From positions 124,001 to 188,000 of the forward strand of contig NZ_FOFV01000012.1 in the NCBI RefSeq assembly GCF_900111005.1: 64,000 nt of DNA. Reading direction: 5' to 3'. Positions 25,036 through 34,131 of the stretch are shown in pieces. Made by a program: the position numbers and the translations under genes. Numbering within the stretch: the stretch's first letter is position 1; the number at the start of each line of letters is the position of its first letter. Under the pieces are notes generated by a model that saw only the letters and a list, made by a program, of their open reading frames with translations, had not been told where the DNA came from and ran no database searches. Origin of the DNA: Lentzea albida. GTDB taxonomy: Bacteria > Actinomycetota > Actinomycetes > Mycobacteriales > Pseudonocardiaceae.

Positions 25036-25392
25036 ATGCGTGCGACCTGGCGCGAGAAGAACGCGCGGCAGTGGATCTCCGAGCTGTCCGGCCGGATCGG
25101 GATGGCCGGGTGGGCGGCGCTCGCGGTGACCCCGGCGCTCGCCGCCGAGGTGGACCAGCACGCCGCGGCGGTGCGCGACATCCTGCTGCTGGGCGTCGAG
25201 GGCGCCGGCACGGTGGGCGCGGTCGTGCTCCTGGCGGCGTACGGGCGCGGTCTGCTGGAGGACGTCGTGGACGGCGACTGGACGCCGACGTCGTGGCTCG
25301 GCGTCCGGCTCATGGCGGTGTGCCGGCTGGCGCACCTGCACGACGTGAAGCCGCTGACCGACGACGTGCACGCACTTCCTGAGCTCACATGA
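25036..25392 (+). CDS. Small helical protein, DUF6401-like
   Basis: 118 residues: REKNARQWISELSGRIGMAGWAALAVTPALAAEVDQHAAAVRDILL followed by a hydrophobic helix (TVGAVVLLAAYGRGLLE). The dense AAEVDQHAAAVRDI motif matches my recollection of the actinobacterial DUF6401 family, sometimes annotated near natural-product genes. Role unknown; no such genes are adjacent. Confidence 0.6.
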   Translation: MRATWREKNARQWISELSGRIGMAGWAALAVTPALAAEVDQHAAAVRDILLLGVEGAGTVGAVVLLAAYGRGLLEDVVDGDWTPTSWLGVRLMAVCRLAHLHDVKPLTDDVHALPELT

Positions 25393-25395
25393 GAA

Positions 25396-25423
25396 CGAGG
25401 CGCACCCCGTGGGATGCGCCTCG
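25396..25423. terminator. Bidirectional terminator
   Basis: CGAGGCGCA (25396-25404) and TGCGCCTCG (25415-25423) form a perfect 9-bp stem with a 10-nt loop, between two convergent genes. Confidence 0.8.
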
Positions 25424-25438
25424 TCGTGAAACAGGGGT

Positions 25439-26293
25439 TCAGCGTTCCTCTGGCCTCCGCGTGCCGAGCACCGGGTCGTCCGCAGGTACCTGCGGGCCGG
25501 TCGGCGTCTGGCTCGCCACCGGCACCGGCGCGGTCACCGGCTCCTGCACGGTGGCCGGCTCCTGCGCGACCGGTCCGGCACCGACCCGCGAGGCGTCCTC
25601 ACGGCCGCGCTGGTACGCCTGCGCCTGGGCCTGTGCTTGCGGCAGCTCCTGCTCCGCGCGTCCGAGCCAGCGCTCCCAGCGCTGCTGCATCGGCCGGACG
25701 AGGCCACCGCCCACGCCGACGACGAGGATGCCGCCGACTGTCGCGAGCACGGCGATCAGCACCGGGGTGGTGACCGTGGTGGCGACACCGATCTGGTTCA
25801 GCGCGGCGATGATGCCGAGCGCCCAGATGAAGATCGACGCGATGTTGGCGAGCACCCGGCCGTAGGAGAGACCGCCGAGCGCACCGCCGATGAAGTCCCT
25901 CACGGCGTTGGCGACCGCGCCCGCCACGACGACGATGATGATCGCGACCGCGGCCCTCGGCAGCCACGCGACGATGCCGGTCAGCAGGTCCGAGACCGGG
26001 TTCGGGCCCCAGACGCCGAACGCGATCTGCAGCGTGATGAGCAGCAGCGCGTAGTAGACGAGCTTCGCGATGAGGTCAGAGGCGTCGTACTTGCTGTGGG
26101 CGAGCATCTGGCGGATGCCGCCGCGCTCGACGAGCCGGTCGAACCCGACCCGTTCGAGCACCTTGTCGACCAGCTTCGCCACCGCCTTCGCGACGAACCA
26201 GCCGACCAGCAGGATCAGCAGGAACGCCGCGAGCTTCGGCACGAACGTGGCGACCGCCCGCCAGGCGTCGGTCAGCCCTTGTCCGAAGTCCAT
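25439..26293 (-). CDS. Mechanosensitive-channel family membrane protein
   Basis: 284 residues with about five membrane segments: KLAAFLLILLVGWFVAKAVAKLVDKVLERVGFDRLVE is the conserved TM-helix repeat of small-conductance channel relatives, repeated later as LPRAAVAIIIVVVAGAVANAVRDFIGGALGGLSYG. The C-terminal 70 residues are Gln/Pro-rich and cytoplasmic. It lacks the large beta domain of MscS, so a conserved TM-helix protein rather than a full MscS. ATG 26293 has AAGGGAG upstream. Confidence 0.83.
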   Translation of the reverse strand: MDFGQGLTDAWRAVATFVPKLAAFLLILLVGWFVAKAVAKLVDKVLERVGFDRLVERGGIRQMLAHSKYDASDLIAKLVYYALLLITLQIAFGVWGPNPVSDLLTGIVAWLPRAAVAIIIVVVAGAVANAVRDFIGGALGGLSYGRVLANIASIFIWALGIIAALNQIGVATTVTTPVLIAVLATVGGILVVGVGGGLVRPMQQRWERWLGRAEQELPQAQAQAQAYQRGREDASRVGAGPVAQEPATVQEPVTAPVPVASQTPTGPQVPADDPVLGTRRPEER

Positions 26294-26372
26294 GTCGAGC
26301 TCCCTTCGCACGGGCGCCCGGCCGGGTCACCCGATCAGGCAGTACCCGATCGAGTGTCCCTTCACACGGATT

Positions 26373-26549
26373 TCACGAGACCTGTCGCAGCTCGCGGTCG
26401 CAGGCGACCAGGTGCTCCCACGTGCGGCCGCGCTGGCTGGGTGGCGCGGAACCGTCCGCGTTGCACACCGGGTAGACGAGGCCGAAGGGAACAGGCTGAT
26501 CGAACTCGTCACCGGTTCGAACGTCGACGAGACGACGCAGGTGTGCCAT
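26373..26549 (-). CDS. Small hypothetical protein
   Basis: 58 residues (MAHLRRLVDVRTGDEFDQPVPFGLVYPVCNADGSAPP...). Not recognised; two Cys residues are 25 apart. ATG 26549 has GAGGAG at good spacing, which supports it as real. The next 157 nt up to the lyase-like gene hold no gene I can support. Confidence 0.5.
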   Translation of the reverse strand: MAHLRRLVDVRTGDEFDQPVPFGLVYPVCNADGSAPPSQRGRTWEHLVACDRELRQVS

Positions 26550-26706
26550 GACAACCACTCCTCACGACCGCGCGGAGGCCGCACGCGTCCGGTCATTCCA
26601 CCCGGACGGGGGACCTGGGGTTTGGGATCATCGAATACCCCGCGACCTGCGAGAACATGCGTGCCGCCGTTGCGACATAAGAGTGAAACCGTCCGTCCTC
26701 TGTGGA

Positions 26707-28485
26707 CTAACGCGCCGTGACCACGAGCGTGAGGTCCCCGTCGTGCGGCACGGTGAGGATCTCCATCCGGCGGCCGGGGTAGGTGATCGACGACGCCGTC
26801 CGGAGCCGCGGCTCGAGCGGCCGCCCCCAGTCGAACCGGACCACCGTCCTGCCGCGGGTGAGCGTCAAGCCGCGCGAGTCCAGTGCGAGCGTGTCGGAAT
26901 CCCTTACCACCAAGGGGATCTGCTCGGTCGCGGCGGACTGCGCGCGCACCGAGCGCACGATCCGGTCGCCGACGGTCACCTCGGTCACCACCGAGCCGGA
27001 CGCCGTGCGGTAGCGGAACCGGTAGGGCTCTCCCCCGAGGAACTCCGCCTGCTGCGGCCCGTTCGAGTCGACCACCTGACCGGGGAACACCGTGCCCCAG
27101 CACGCGTGGTTGTTGTTGTTCACCGACTGCACGAGCGTCCCCGCCACCGGGTGCCACAGGAACGTCAAACCGGTGCGCGCCAACGAGGTCGCGCGCCGCG
27201 TGCCGAAGTAGCCGCCGACGTACCACTGCGGCCGGCGGACGAACAGGAAGTCCTGCCCCTGGTCGCTGCGGCGTTCGGTGAAGTGCGCGCGCTTGTAAGG
27301 CAACCGCGCGATCGCCGCCGTCCGTTGCGCACGGCTCGGGTAGCGCTCGCCGTAGATCGCGTGCGCGAGGATCCGCGGTGACGTGTCCTGCTTGACCAGC
27401 GCGGGCACCGGCGCCGGCGAGGCGGCCCAGGCGGTGCGCGCGGCGGCCAGGTCCTCGCGACTCGACACGAACGCGGCGAGGTCCGGCACCTCGGAGACGA
27501 ACTGGGCGTTGAGCGCGGTCCGTTCGGGGTCGGGCCGCACGTCGGCGTAGAACCGGGACGACGTGCGCGAGTTCGTGGCGATGTTCGCGAACCAGCCGGA
27601 ACCGTCGGGCTCGCGCAGCAGGTTGTAGCCGAGCCAGTCGGTGTACTTCCTCGTCATCGCGACGAGGTTCGGGTCGCCCGACTGCCGCCACGCGTCGGCG
27701 AGCTCCGGCAGCATGACCTCGAAGTTGTAGTTGGTGTCCGCGCCGGACTCCTCGTGGAAGAAGCCGGCGGGGCTCTGGCCCACCTGCGCCAGGCGGGCGA
27801 ACGCCTCGGTCAGCCGGCGGCTCAGTTGCGCGTCCGGGTCCTGCCGCAACGCGAGCGCGGCACCGGCGAGTCCGGACGTCGTCTGGTTCGCCCAGGTGAG
27901 GGGCGACTGCCAGACCACGCCGTTGGAGCCGTCGAGGAACCACGTCATCGCCCTGCGCAGCGCCGCGGAGATCTGCGCCCGCCGCGACGGCAGCGTGCCG
28001 GCGCGCCGGAGCAGCGCGTTGGTCTTGCTCAGGTAGCCCATCGCGAACCCGGTCGCGGCCAGCGAGTGCTGGTCGCGCGAGTACTCGGGCCAGGAGCCGT
28101 CGGCGTGCTGGAGACCCAGGTAGTGGCCGAGCCCGGCGTCCAGGGCGGCGACCACCCCGGCGTCGCCGCGGTACGGGTTCCACGCGCGGGACTGCGTCGC
28201 GAACCAGGCCAGCGTGTAGACGTGCTCCTGGACGCGGGCGTTGTACGACGCGTTCGGGTTGCGCCACCAGCCACCGCCGAAGAAGCCGGTCGAGTCCATG
28301 TCGGCGACCATCGGTGCGACGGCCGTCAGGTACGACGCGAACCGTTGCTCGTCAGGCGCGAAGGCGCGGCGGTCCGGGGTGACGGGCGGGGGCGCCGGCA
28401 GGGCGAGCGCTCCGGTGGGCAGCGCGGCGAGCAGTCCTGCCGCGGTCGCACCGGTGATCAGGCTGCGACGGCTGAATGCGTTCAC
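26707..28485 (-). CDS. Tat-exported polysaccharide-lyase-like toroid protein
   Basis: 592 residues. A Tat signal (SRRSLITGATAAGLLAALPTGALA, residues 5-28) is followed by an all-helical (alpha/alpha) toroid-type region (about 40-330; TLAWFATQSRAWNPYRGD, ALGHYLGLQHADGSWPEYS-type segments) and a C-terminal beta-sandwich (about 360-592; PQWYVGGYFGTRRATS, NNNNHACWGTVFPGQV, FEVTVGDRIVRS-like strands). This layout is that of chondroitin/hyaluronate or heparinase-type lyases. GTG 28485 has a perfect AGGAGG. Exact catalytic residues and substrate are not identified. It diverges from the LacI regulator. Confidence 0.75.
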   Translation of the reverse strand: MNAFSRRSLITGATAAGLLAALPTGALALPAPPPVTPDRRAFAPDEQRFASYLTAVAPMVADMDSTGFFGGGWWRNPNASYNARVQEHVYTLAWFATQSRAWNPYRGDAGVVAALDAGLGHYLGLQHADGSWPEYSRDQHSLAATGFAMGYLSKTNALLRRAGTLPSRRAQISAALRRAMTWFLDGSNGVVWQSPLTWANQTTSGLAGAALALRQDPDAQLSRRLTEAFARLAQVGQSPAGFFHEESGADTNYNFEVMLPELADAWRQSGDPNLVAMTRKYTDWLGYNLLREPDGSGWFANIATNSRTSSRFYADVRPDPERTALNAQFVSEVPDLAAFVSSREDLAAARTAWAASPAPVPALVKQDTSPRILAHAIYGERYPSRAQRTAAIARLPYKRAHFTERRSDQGQDFLFVRRPQWYVGGYFGTRRATSLARTGLTFLWHPVAGTLVQSVNNNNHACWGTVFPGQVVDSNGPQQAEFLGGEPYRFRYRTASGSVVTEVTVGDRIVRSVRAQSAATEQIPLVVRDSDTLALDSRGLTLTRGRTVVRFDWGRPLEPRLRTASSITYPGRRMEILTVPHDGDLTLVVTAR

Positions 28486-28542
28486 GGGCCTACCTCCTTG
28501 GCGGAGCACCCTCGCTCCCGCGGTGGCGGCCCGTCAAGATGC

Positions 28543-28554
28543 TAATTCGAATTA
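28543..28554. promoter_or_regulatory. LacI-type operator 1
   Basis: TAATTCGAATTA, a 12-bp perfect palindrome about 58 nt upstream of the lyase-like gene. Shares the core AATTCGAATT with the second operator. Confidence 0.8.
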
Positions 28555-28595
28555 TTACAGGGTTGACGGCGGCACGGGTGCTGTCGCAGACTCCG

Positions 28596-28613
28596 TGCCA
28601 ATTCGAATTGGCA
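28596..28613. promoter_or_regulatory. LacI-type operator 2
   Basis: TGCCAATTCGAATTGGCA is an 18-bp perfect palindrome ending 7 nt before the LacI regulator start. The two AATTCGAATT cores are spaced about 56 bp centre to centre, suited to looping repression of both directions. Confidence 0.88.
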
Positions 28614-28620
28614 GGTGGTC

Positions 28621-29619
28621 ATGGCCAAGAGGCTCACCCAGCAGGACATCGCCCGGATGGCCGGCGTCAGCCAGGCCACGGTGTCGCTGGTGCTCAACAA
28701 CCGGACCGACGGTGGCGTCCGGATCGCGCCGGAGACCCGTGCGCGGGTGCTGGAGGTCATCCGCAGGACGGGCTACGTCGCGAACCCGATCGCCCGCAGA
28801 CTGCACGACCAGCGCAACCGCATCCTCGGCGTCTTCACCTACGAGGCCGTCTTCCCGAGCACCCGCGCCGACTTCTACCAGCCGTTCCTCGAGGGCATCG
28901 AGGAGCAGGCGGAGGAGGTCGGGTGCGACCTGCTGCTGTTCACGAGCGCCAAGGCGGGTGGGAAGCGGCGGATCTTCAGCGACGACAGCAGGATCCGGCT
29001 GGCCGACGGGTGCTTGCTGCTCGGTCGTTCCGTCGACCGCGACGACCTGGCCCAACTCGTGAGCGAGGGCATCCCGTTCGTGTCGATCGGCCGGCGCGAC
29101 GACGCGGGCGGCCCGGTGCCGCACGTCGGCGCCGACTACGTCTCGGCCGTGCGGGACCTGGTGGACCGCGCGGTCGCGCTGGGCCACCGCGAGTTCGCCT
29201 ACGTGGGCGCCGGAACGGGTGCGGAGTCGTCGGCCGACAGGCTGCGCGGTTTCAAGCAAGCCGTTGCGGCGCACGGGGTTCGGGGAACGCACCTGCCGTT
29301 CGCCGGGCTCGAGCGGCTGAGGGACGCGGGCATCACGGCCGTGCTCTCCGAAGAGGTTTCGGACGGTGCCGCGCTCGTGCTCGCCGCCCGCGAGCGCGGC
29401 CTGTCGGTCCCCGGCGACCTGTCCGTGCTCATGCTCGGCGCCGCCACCCGGCCCGCGCCGGACGACGTGGCGCTCACCGGCTTCCGCATCCCCCGCCGCG
29501 AGATGGGGCGGCGGGCGGTGCAGGCGCTGACCGAGGTGCTGGAGCGAGGCACCACCCCGCGGGAGCTGCTGGCCTGCGAGTTCGTCGAAGGCACCACCCT
29601 CGGCGCGCCCCGCCGTTGA
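28621..29619 (+). CDS. LacI-family regulator of the carbohydrate locus
   Basis: 332 residues: LacI helix-turn-helix (LTQQDIARMAGVSQATVSLVLNNR, residues 4-27, with hinge region to about 62) and a periplasmic-binding-protein-like effector domain (about 65-330; RILGVFTYEAVFPSTRADFYQPFLEGIEEQAEE, DGCLLLGRS, GITAVLSEEVSDGAALVLAARERGLSVPGDLSVLML). It probably represses the flanking genes through the two AATTCGAATT sites and is relieved by a sugar from the substrate. ATG 28621 or GTG 28615. Confidence 0.92.
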   Translation: MAKRLTQQDIARMAGVSQATVSLVLNNRTDGGVRIAPETRARVLEVIRRTGYVANPIARRLHDQRNRILGVFTYEAVFPSTRADFYQPFLEGIEEQAEEVGCDLLLFTSAKAGGKRRIFSDDSRIRLADGCLLLGRSVDRDDLAQLVSEGIPFVSIGRRDDAGGPVPHVGADYVSAVRDLVDRAVALGHREFAYVGAGTGAESSADRLRGFKQAVAAHGVRGTHLPFAGLERLRDAGITAVLSEEVSDGAALVLAARERGLSVPGDLSVLMLGAATRPAPDDVALTGFRIPRREMGRRAVQALTEVLERGTTPRELLACEFVEGTTLGAPRR

Positions 29620-29633
29620 TCTGGAGGAACCTG

Positions 29634-31229
29634 TTGTCGCACAACACAGATGTCGTCGTCGTGGGCGGCGGACTCGGCGGCGTCGCCGCGGCCCTCGCGC
29701 TGCTGCGCGCCGGCCGCCGGGTGGTGCTCACCGAGGAGTTCGAATGGCTCGGCGGGCAGCTCACCAGCCAGGCCGTGCCGCCGGACGAGCACAGCTGGGT
29801 CGAGCGCTTCGGCGTCACGGCCAGCTACCGGGCGTTGCGCGACGGCATCCGCGACCACTACCGCCGCAACTACCCGCTGACCCCGAGGGCGCGGGCGTGG
29901 CGCGAGCTCAACCCCGGCGCGGGCAACGTCAGCCGCCTGTGCCACGAGCCCCGCGTCGCCGTGGCCGTGATCGACGAGATGCTCGCGCCGTACCGCGGCA
30001 GCGGCAGGCTCACCGTCCTGCAGCCCGCCAGGCCGGTCTCCGCGCGCACCGATGGCGACCGGATCGTGTCGGTCACCGTCGAGCACCACGGCTCCGAGGT
30101 CGAGCTGGCCGCGCCGTACATCCTCGACGCCACCGAGACCGGCGAGCTGCTGCCGTTGTCCGGCACCGAGTACGTGACGGGTTTCGAGTCCACACTGGAC
30201 ACCGGTGAGCCCAGCGCACCGGAAACCGCCCAGCCCGCGAACATGCAGGCGATGTCGGTGTGCTTCGCGATCGACCACGTCGACGGCGACCACACGATCG
30301 ACAAGCCCGCGCGCTACGACTTCTGGCGCGAGTACCAGCCGGACTACTGGGGCGACCGGATGCTGTCGTTCCGCTCCCCCGACCCGCGCACGCTCAACAT
30401 CGCCGAGCGCACGTTCACCCCGAACCCGGACGACGACCCGTTGAGCGTGCTGTCCGACCAGCGGCTCAGCGCGGGCGACAGCAACCTGTGGACGTTCCGC
30501 CGCATCGCCGCGCGCCGCAACTTCGTCGAGGGCGCCTACGACAGCGACATCTGCCTGGTCAACTGGCCGATGATCGACTACTTCGAGTCGCCGGTCATCG
30601 ACGTCCCGGACGCGCAAGCGCACATCGCGGCGGCCCGTGAGCTCTCGAAGTCGGTTCTGTACTGGCTGCAGACCGAGGCACCGCGCCCGGACGGCGGCAC
30701 GGGCTTCCCCGGCCTGCGGTTGCGCGGCGACGTCACGGGCAGCGCGGACGGGCTGGCCCAGGCGCCCTACATCCGCGAGTCGCGGCGGATGAGGACCGAG
30801 TACACGATCGTCGAGCAGGACCTGTCGCTCGCCGTGCGCGGTGACAAGGGCGCCGTGCAGCACGCCGACGCCGTGGGTGTCGGCATGTACCGCATCGACC
30901 TGCACCCCTCGACCGGTGGCGACAACTACCTCGACGTCGCGAGCTGCCCGTTCGAGATCCCGCTCGGCGCGCTCATCCCCCAGCGCGTCGAGAACCTGCT
31001 CCCCGCGGGCAAGAACATCGGCACCACCCACATCACCAACGGTTCCCACCGGCTGCACCCGGTCGAGTGGAACGTCGGCGAGGTCGCGGGCGCGCTCGCG
31101 GACTTCTGCCTGGCGCACCGAGTCACCCCTCGCGCGGTGCGCAACACCCCCGCCCTGCTCGCGGACTTCCAGCACCGGCTGGACCGCGACGGGGTCGAGC
31201 TCCGCTGGCCGGACGTGTCCGGTTACTAG
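29634..31229 (+). CDS. FAD-dependent oxidoreductase (FAD_oxidored family)
   Basis: 531 residues. The N-terminal dinucleotide-binding motif DVVVVGGGLGGVAAALALLRAG is followed by EEFEWLGGQLTSQAVP, typical of the FAD_oxidored group related to fumarate reductase/heterodisulfide-type flavoproteins; C-terminal NLLPAGKNIGTTHITNGSHRLHPVEWNVGEVAGALA is the second FAD-contact segment. TTG 29634 follows CTGGAGG. Located between the regulator and the importer, it may oxidise the imported sugar or its lyase product. No signal peptide, so cytoplasmic. Confidence 0.88.
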   Translation: MSHNTDVVVVGGGLGGVAAALALLRAGRRVVLTEEFEWLGGQLTSQAVPPDEHSWVERFGVTASYRALRDGIRDHYRRNYPLTPRARAWRELNPGAGNVSRLCHEPRVAVAVIDEMLAPYRGSGRLTVLQPARPVSARTDGDRIVSVTVEHHGSEVELAAPYILDATETGELLPLSGTEYVTGFESTLDTGEPSAPETAQPANMQAMSVCFAIDHVDGDHTIDKPARYDFWREYQPDYWGDRMLSFRSPDPRTLNIAERTFTPNPDDDPLSVLSDQRLSAGDSNLWTFRRIAARRNFVEGAYDSDICLVNWPMIDYFESPVIDVPDAQAHIAAARELSKSVLYWLQTEAPRPDGGTGFPGLRLRGDVTGSADGLAQAPYIRESRRMRTEYTIVEQDLSLAVRGDKGAVQHADAVGVGMYRIDLHPSTGGDNYLDVASCPFEIPLGALIPQRVENLLPAGKNIGTTHITNGSHRLHPVEWNVGEVAGALADFCLAHRVTPRAVRNTPALLADFQHRLDRDGVELRWPDVSGY

Positions 31230-31245
31230 GCCTAGGGAGACAACG

Positions 31246-32439
31246 ATGTCCAGGCTTCTAGCGTTGATCTGCACCGCCCTCGTCGCCCTGACGGCGTGCA
31301 GTGGATCGTCCGCGCAGTCCGGCCCCAAGACGCTGCGCATGACCGTGTGGACCGCCAATGAGGCGCATCTCAAGCTGCTCAACGAGATCGCGTCCGAGTA
31401 CAAGGCGTCGCACCCGGACGTCACCGAGATCAAGTTCGACTCGATCCCGGCCGACGGCTACACCACCACCCTCACCACCCAGATCGCCGGCGGCAACGCC
31501 CCTGACCTGGCGTGGATCCTGGAGGAGTCGGCGCCGGACTTCGTCTCGTCCGGTGCCCTCGCCCCGATCAAGGCCAAGGTCGAGAAGGCCGACGAGCTCG
31601 TGCCGTCCGCGACCAAGCTGTGGGAGAAGGACGGCGAGCTGTACGCCTACCCGTTCTCCACCTCGCCGTTCGGGCTGTTCGTCAACACCGACCTGGTGAA
31701 GGACCTGCCGGCGACCTGGGAGCAGGCCGTGGCGGCGTCGGCCGGCAAGAACCTCGTGCTGCCGGACTTCAAGTACCAGAACTGGGCCGTGCTGTCGGCG
31801 ATCTGGCGGGGCTGGGGCGCCAGCGCGTGGAGCGAGGACGGCAGGCAGTGCGGGTTCTCGAGCCAGGAGATGAAGGACGCCATGACGTTCGTCCACAAGG
31901 CGATCTTCACGGACAAGGCGATCCCCGGCCCCGGCACGACGGTCGACTTCTTCGCGGGGGACGCGGCCATGGCCGTCAGCCAGATCTCGCGGGCCGGTGC
32001 GCTCAAGGACGCCAAGTTCGGCTGGACGCTGCTGCCGCTGCCCCAGGGTCCCAAGGGCGACTACGCGGTGATCGGCCAGGCCGGCGTCGGCGTGCTCAAG
32101 CGCTCGAAGAACGCCGAGGCCGCCGCGGACTTCCTCGGCTTCTTCACCAACGCGGCCAACTCCGCGAAGCTCGCCCAGTTCTTCCCGCCGGTGCGCCAGT
32201 CGCTGCTCAACGCCGACACCCTGGCCAAGAGCAACCCGCTGATCAAGCCGGAGCAGCTGCAGTCGGTCGTGATCGACGGCATCAGCAAGGGTGTGGTGAA
32301 GCCGAGCCACCAGGGCCAGGAGGAGCTGAACCAGACGATCCGCGCGGCCCTCGACCCGTTGTGGAAGCCGGACGCGAACGTCTCGCAGGTGCTCGACGGC
32401 GTGTGCGCGAAGATCAAGCCGTTGCTGGAGCGCTCGTGA
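31246..32439 (+). CDS. ABC importer sugar-binding lipoprotein
   Basis: 397 residues with lipobox LTAC (Cys18) and a family 1 solute-binding fold (KTLRMTVWTANEAHLKLLNEIASEYKASHPDVTEIKFDSI, GGNAPDLAWILEESAPDFVSSGAL, AYPFSTSPFGLFVNTDLV). It captures an oligosaccharide for the two downstream permeases. The stop overlaps the start of the first permease (GTGA). Confidence 0.9.
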   Translation: MSRLLALICTALVALTACSGSSAQSGPKTLRMTVWTANEAHLKLLNEIASEYKASHPDVTEIKFDSIPADGYTTTLTTQIAGGNAPDLAWILEESAPDFVSSGALAPIKAKVEKADELVPSATKLWEKDGELYAYPFSTSPFGLFVNTDLVKDLPATWEQAVAASAGKNLVLPDFKYQNWAVLSAIWRGWGASAWSEDGRQCGFSSQEMKDAMTFVHKAIFTDKAIPGPGTTVDFFAGDAAMAVSQISRAGALKDAKFGWTLLPLPQGPKGDYAVIGQAGVGVLKRSKNAEAAADFLGFFTNAANSAKLAQFFPPVRQSLLNADTLAKSNPLIKPEQLQSVVIDGISKGVVKPSHQGQEELNQTIRAALDPLWKPDANVSQVLDGVCAKIKPLLERS

Positions 32440-33323
32440 CGTTCTGGACGTATCGCAGGCGCGACAACCTGGTCGGGTACCTGTTCGTCGCGCCTGCTCT
32501 GCTCGGCAGCCTCGCGTTCGTGCTCATCCCGTTGGGCATGGTCGGCTGGTACAGCCTCAACGAGTGGAACGTGCTCGGCGGCACGTTCGAGTTCATCGGC
32601 ATCGAGAACTACCAGCAACTGCTGGGCGACGAGAAGCTGCGCGACTCGCTCGTCGCCACGGCCTGGTTCGCCGCCGGGCTGGTGGTGCTGAACCTGTCGC
32701 TGGCGCTGCTGCTCGCGGTGCTGCTCAACCAGAAGCTGCGCGGCACCACGTTGTTCCGCACGTTGTTCTTCTCCCCCGTGCTGGTGTCGCTGGTGGCCTG
32801 GACCCTGGTCTGGCAGCTCATGCTCCAGCCCGAGGGCAGCGTGAACGGGCTGCTCGGGTTCTTCGGCATCGACGGCCCGAACTGGCTGCGCGGCGACACC
32901 ACGGCCATGGTGTCGGTGATCGTCGTGCAGGTCATCAAGAACGTCGGCCTGAACATGGTGCTGTTCCTCGCCGCGCTGCAGGGGGTTCCGGCCCCGCTGT
33001 ACGAGGCGGCGAAGATCGACGGTGCCGGGGCGTGGACCCGGTTCCGGCGGATCACGATCCCGTTGATCAGCCCGACGATCCTGCTCACGTCGATCATCAC
33101 GATCGTCGGCTCGCTGCAGGTGTTCGCGCAGATCGCGGTGCTCACCCAGGGCGGTCCGGGCACGTCCACGACCGTGTTGATCTACTACCTGTACCAGCAG
33201 GCGTTCCAGTTCCACCACTTCGGCTACGGCGCGACGATCTCGGTGCTGCTCTTCGTCATCGTCGCCGCGCTGACGCTGCTGCAGTGGCAGATGCGCCGGA
33301 AGTGGGTGCTCCATGAGTCGTAA
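32436..33323 (+). CDS. ABC sugar permease, MalF-type
   Basis: 295 residues with six membrane segments and the EAA loop YEAAKIDGAGAWTRFRRITIPLISP. Channel half of the importer; no ATPase gene is encoded in the locus. GTG 32436 overlaps the binding-protein stop, and the 3' end overlaps the next permease by 11 nt. Confidence 0.93.
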   Translation: MTFWTYRRRDNLVGYLFVAPALLGSLAFVLIPLGMVGWYSLNEWNVLGGTFEFIGIENYQQLLGDEKLRDSLVATAWFAAGLVVLNLSLALLLAVLLNQKLRGTTLFRTLFFSPVLVSLVAWTLVWQLMLQPEGSVNGLLGFFGIDGPNWLRGDTTAMVSVIVVQVIKNVGLNMVLFLAALQGVPAPLYEAAKIDGAGAWTRFRRITIPLISPTILLTSIITIVGSLQVFAQIAVLTQGGPGTSTTVLIYYLYQQAFQFHHFGYGATISVLLFVIVAALTLLQWQMRRKWVLHES

Positions 33324-34131
33324 GGTCTGGCTGTACGGCCTGTTGTGCCTGCTGTGCGTGCCGTTCGTGTTCCCGACGTGGTGGATGGTCACCTCGTCGA
33401 TGAAGCCGATCAGCGAGATCTTCTCCGAGTCGCTGCTGCCGTCCGAGTGGACGTTCTCCACCTACGAGACGGTGTTCAGGATGCAGCCGTTCGGGCAGCA
33501 GTACTGGAACAGCCTCTACATCGCGGTGGTCGTCACGATCGGCACGATGGCCGTCGCGGCGCTCGCGGGCTACGCGTTCGCGCGCATCCGGTTCCCCGGC
33601 CAGAACGTGCTGTTCGTGGTGGTGCTGACCGGCCTGCTCATCCCGAGCGAGGTGACGATCGTGCCGCTGTTCCAGATGTTCCAGTCGCTGGGCCTGACGA
33701 ACACGCACTGGCCGTTGATCATCGTGCCGATCTTCGGCGCACCGTGCGTGCTGGCGATCTTCATCATGCGCCAGTTCTTCATCGCGCTGCCGCCGGAACT
33801 GGAGGAGGCCGCCCGCATGGACGGCCTGGGACGTGCGGGCATCTTCTACCGGATCGCCCTGCCGCTGTCCCGTCCGGCGCTGGGCGCGGTAGCGATCTTC
33901 ACGTTCCTGCACTCGTGGAACCTCTACCTGGAGCCGATCGTGTACCTGTCCACTCCGGACATGTTTACGCTGCCGCAGGCGTTGACGCAGTTCGTCGACA
34001 TCTACGGCGGTCCGATGTGGAACGTCCAGCTGGCGGCGGCGACGATGACCGCCGTGCCGATCCTGATCGTGTTCGTGCTGGCGCAGCGGCAGTTCATCGA
34101 GGGTCTGGCGCACACGGGCGTGAAGGGGTGA
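33313..34131 (+). CDS. ABC sugar permease, MalG-type
   Basis: 272 residues, six membrane segments, EAA loop ELEEAARMDGLGRAGIFYRIALPLSRP. Second channel half. Its stop overlaps the start of the esterase gene (GTGA), tying the esterase to the operon. Confidence 0.93.
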   Translation: MSRKVWLYGLLCLLCVPFVFPTWWMVTSSMKPISEIFSESLLPSEWTFSTYETVFRMQPFGQQYWNSLYIAVVVTIGTMAVAALAGYAFARIRFPGQNVLFVVVLTGLLIPSEVTIVPLFQMFQSLGLTNTHWPLIIVPIFGAPCVLAIFIMRQFFIALPPELEEAARMDGLGRAGIFYRIALPLSRPALGAVAIFTFLHSWNLYLEPIVYLSTPDMFTLPQALTQFVDIYGGPMWNVQLAAATMTAVPILIVFVLAQRQFIEGLAHTGVKG

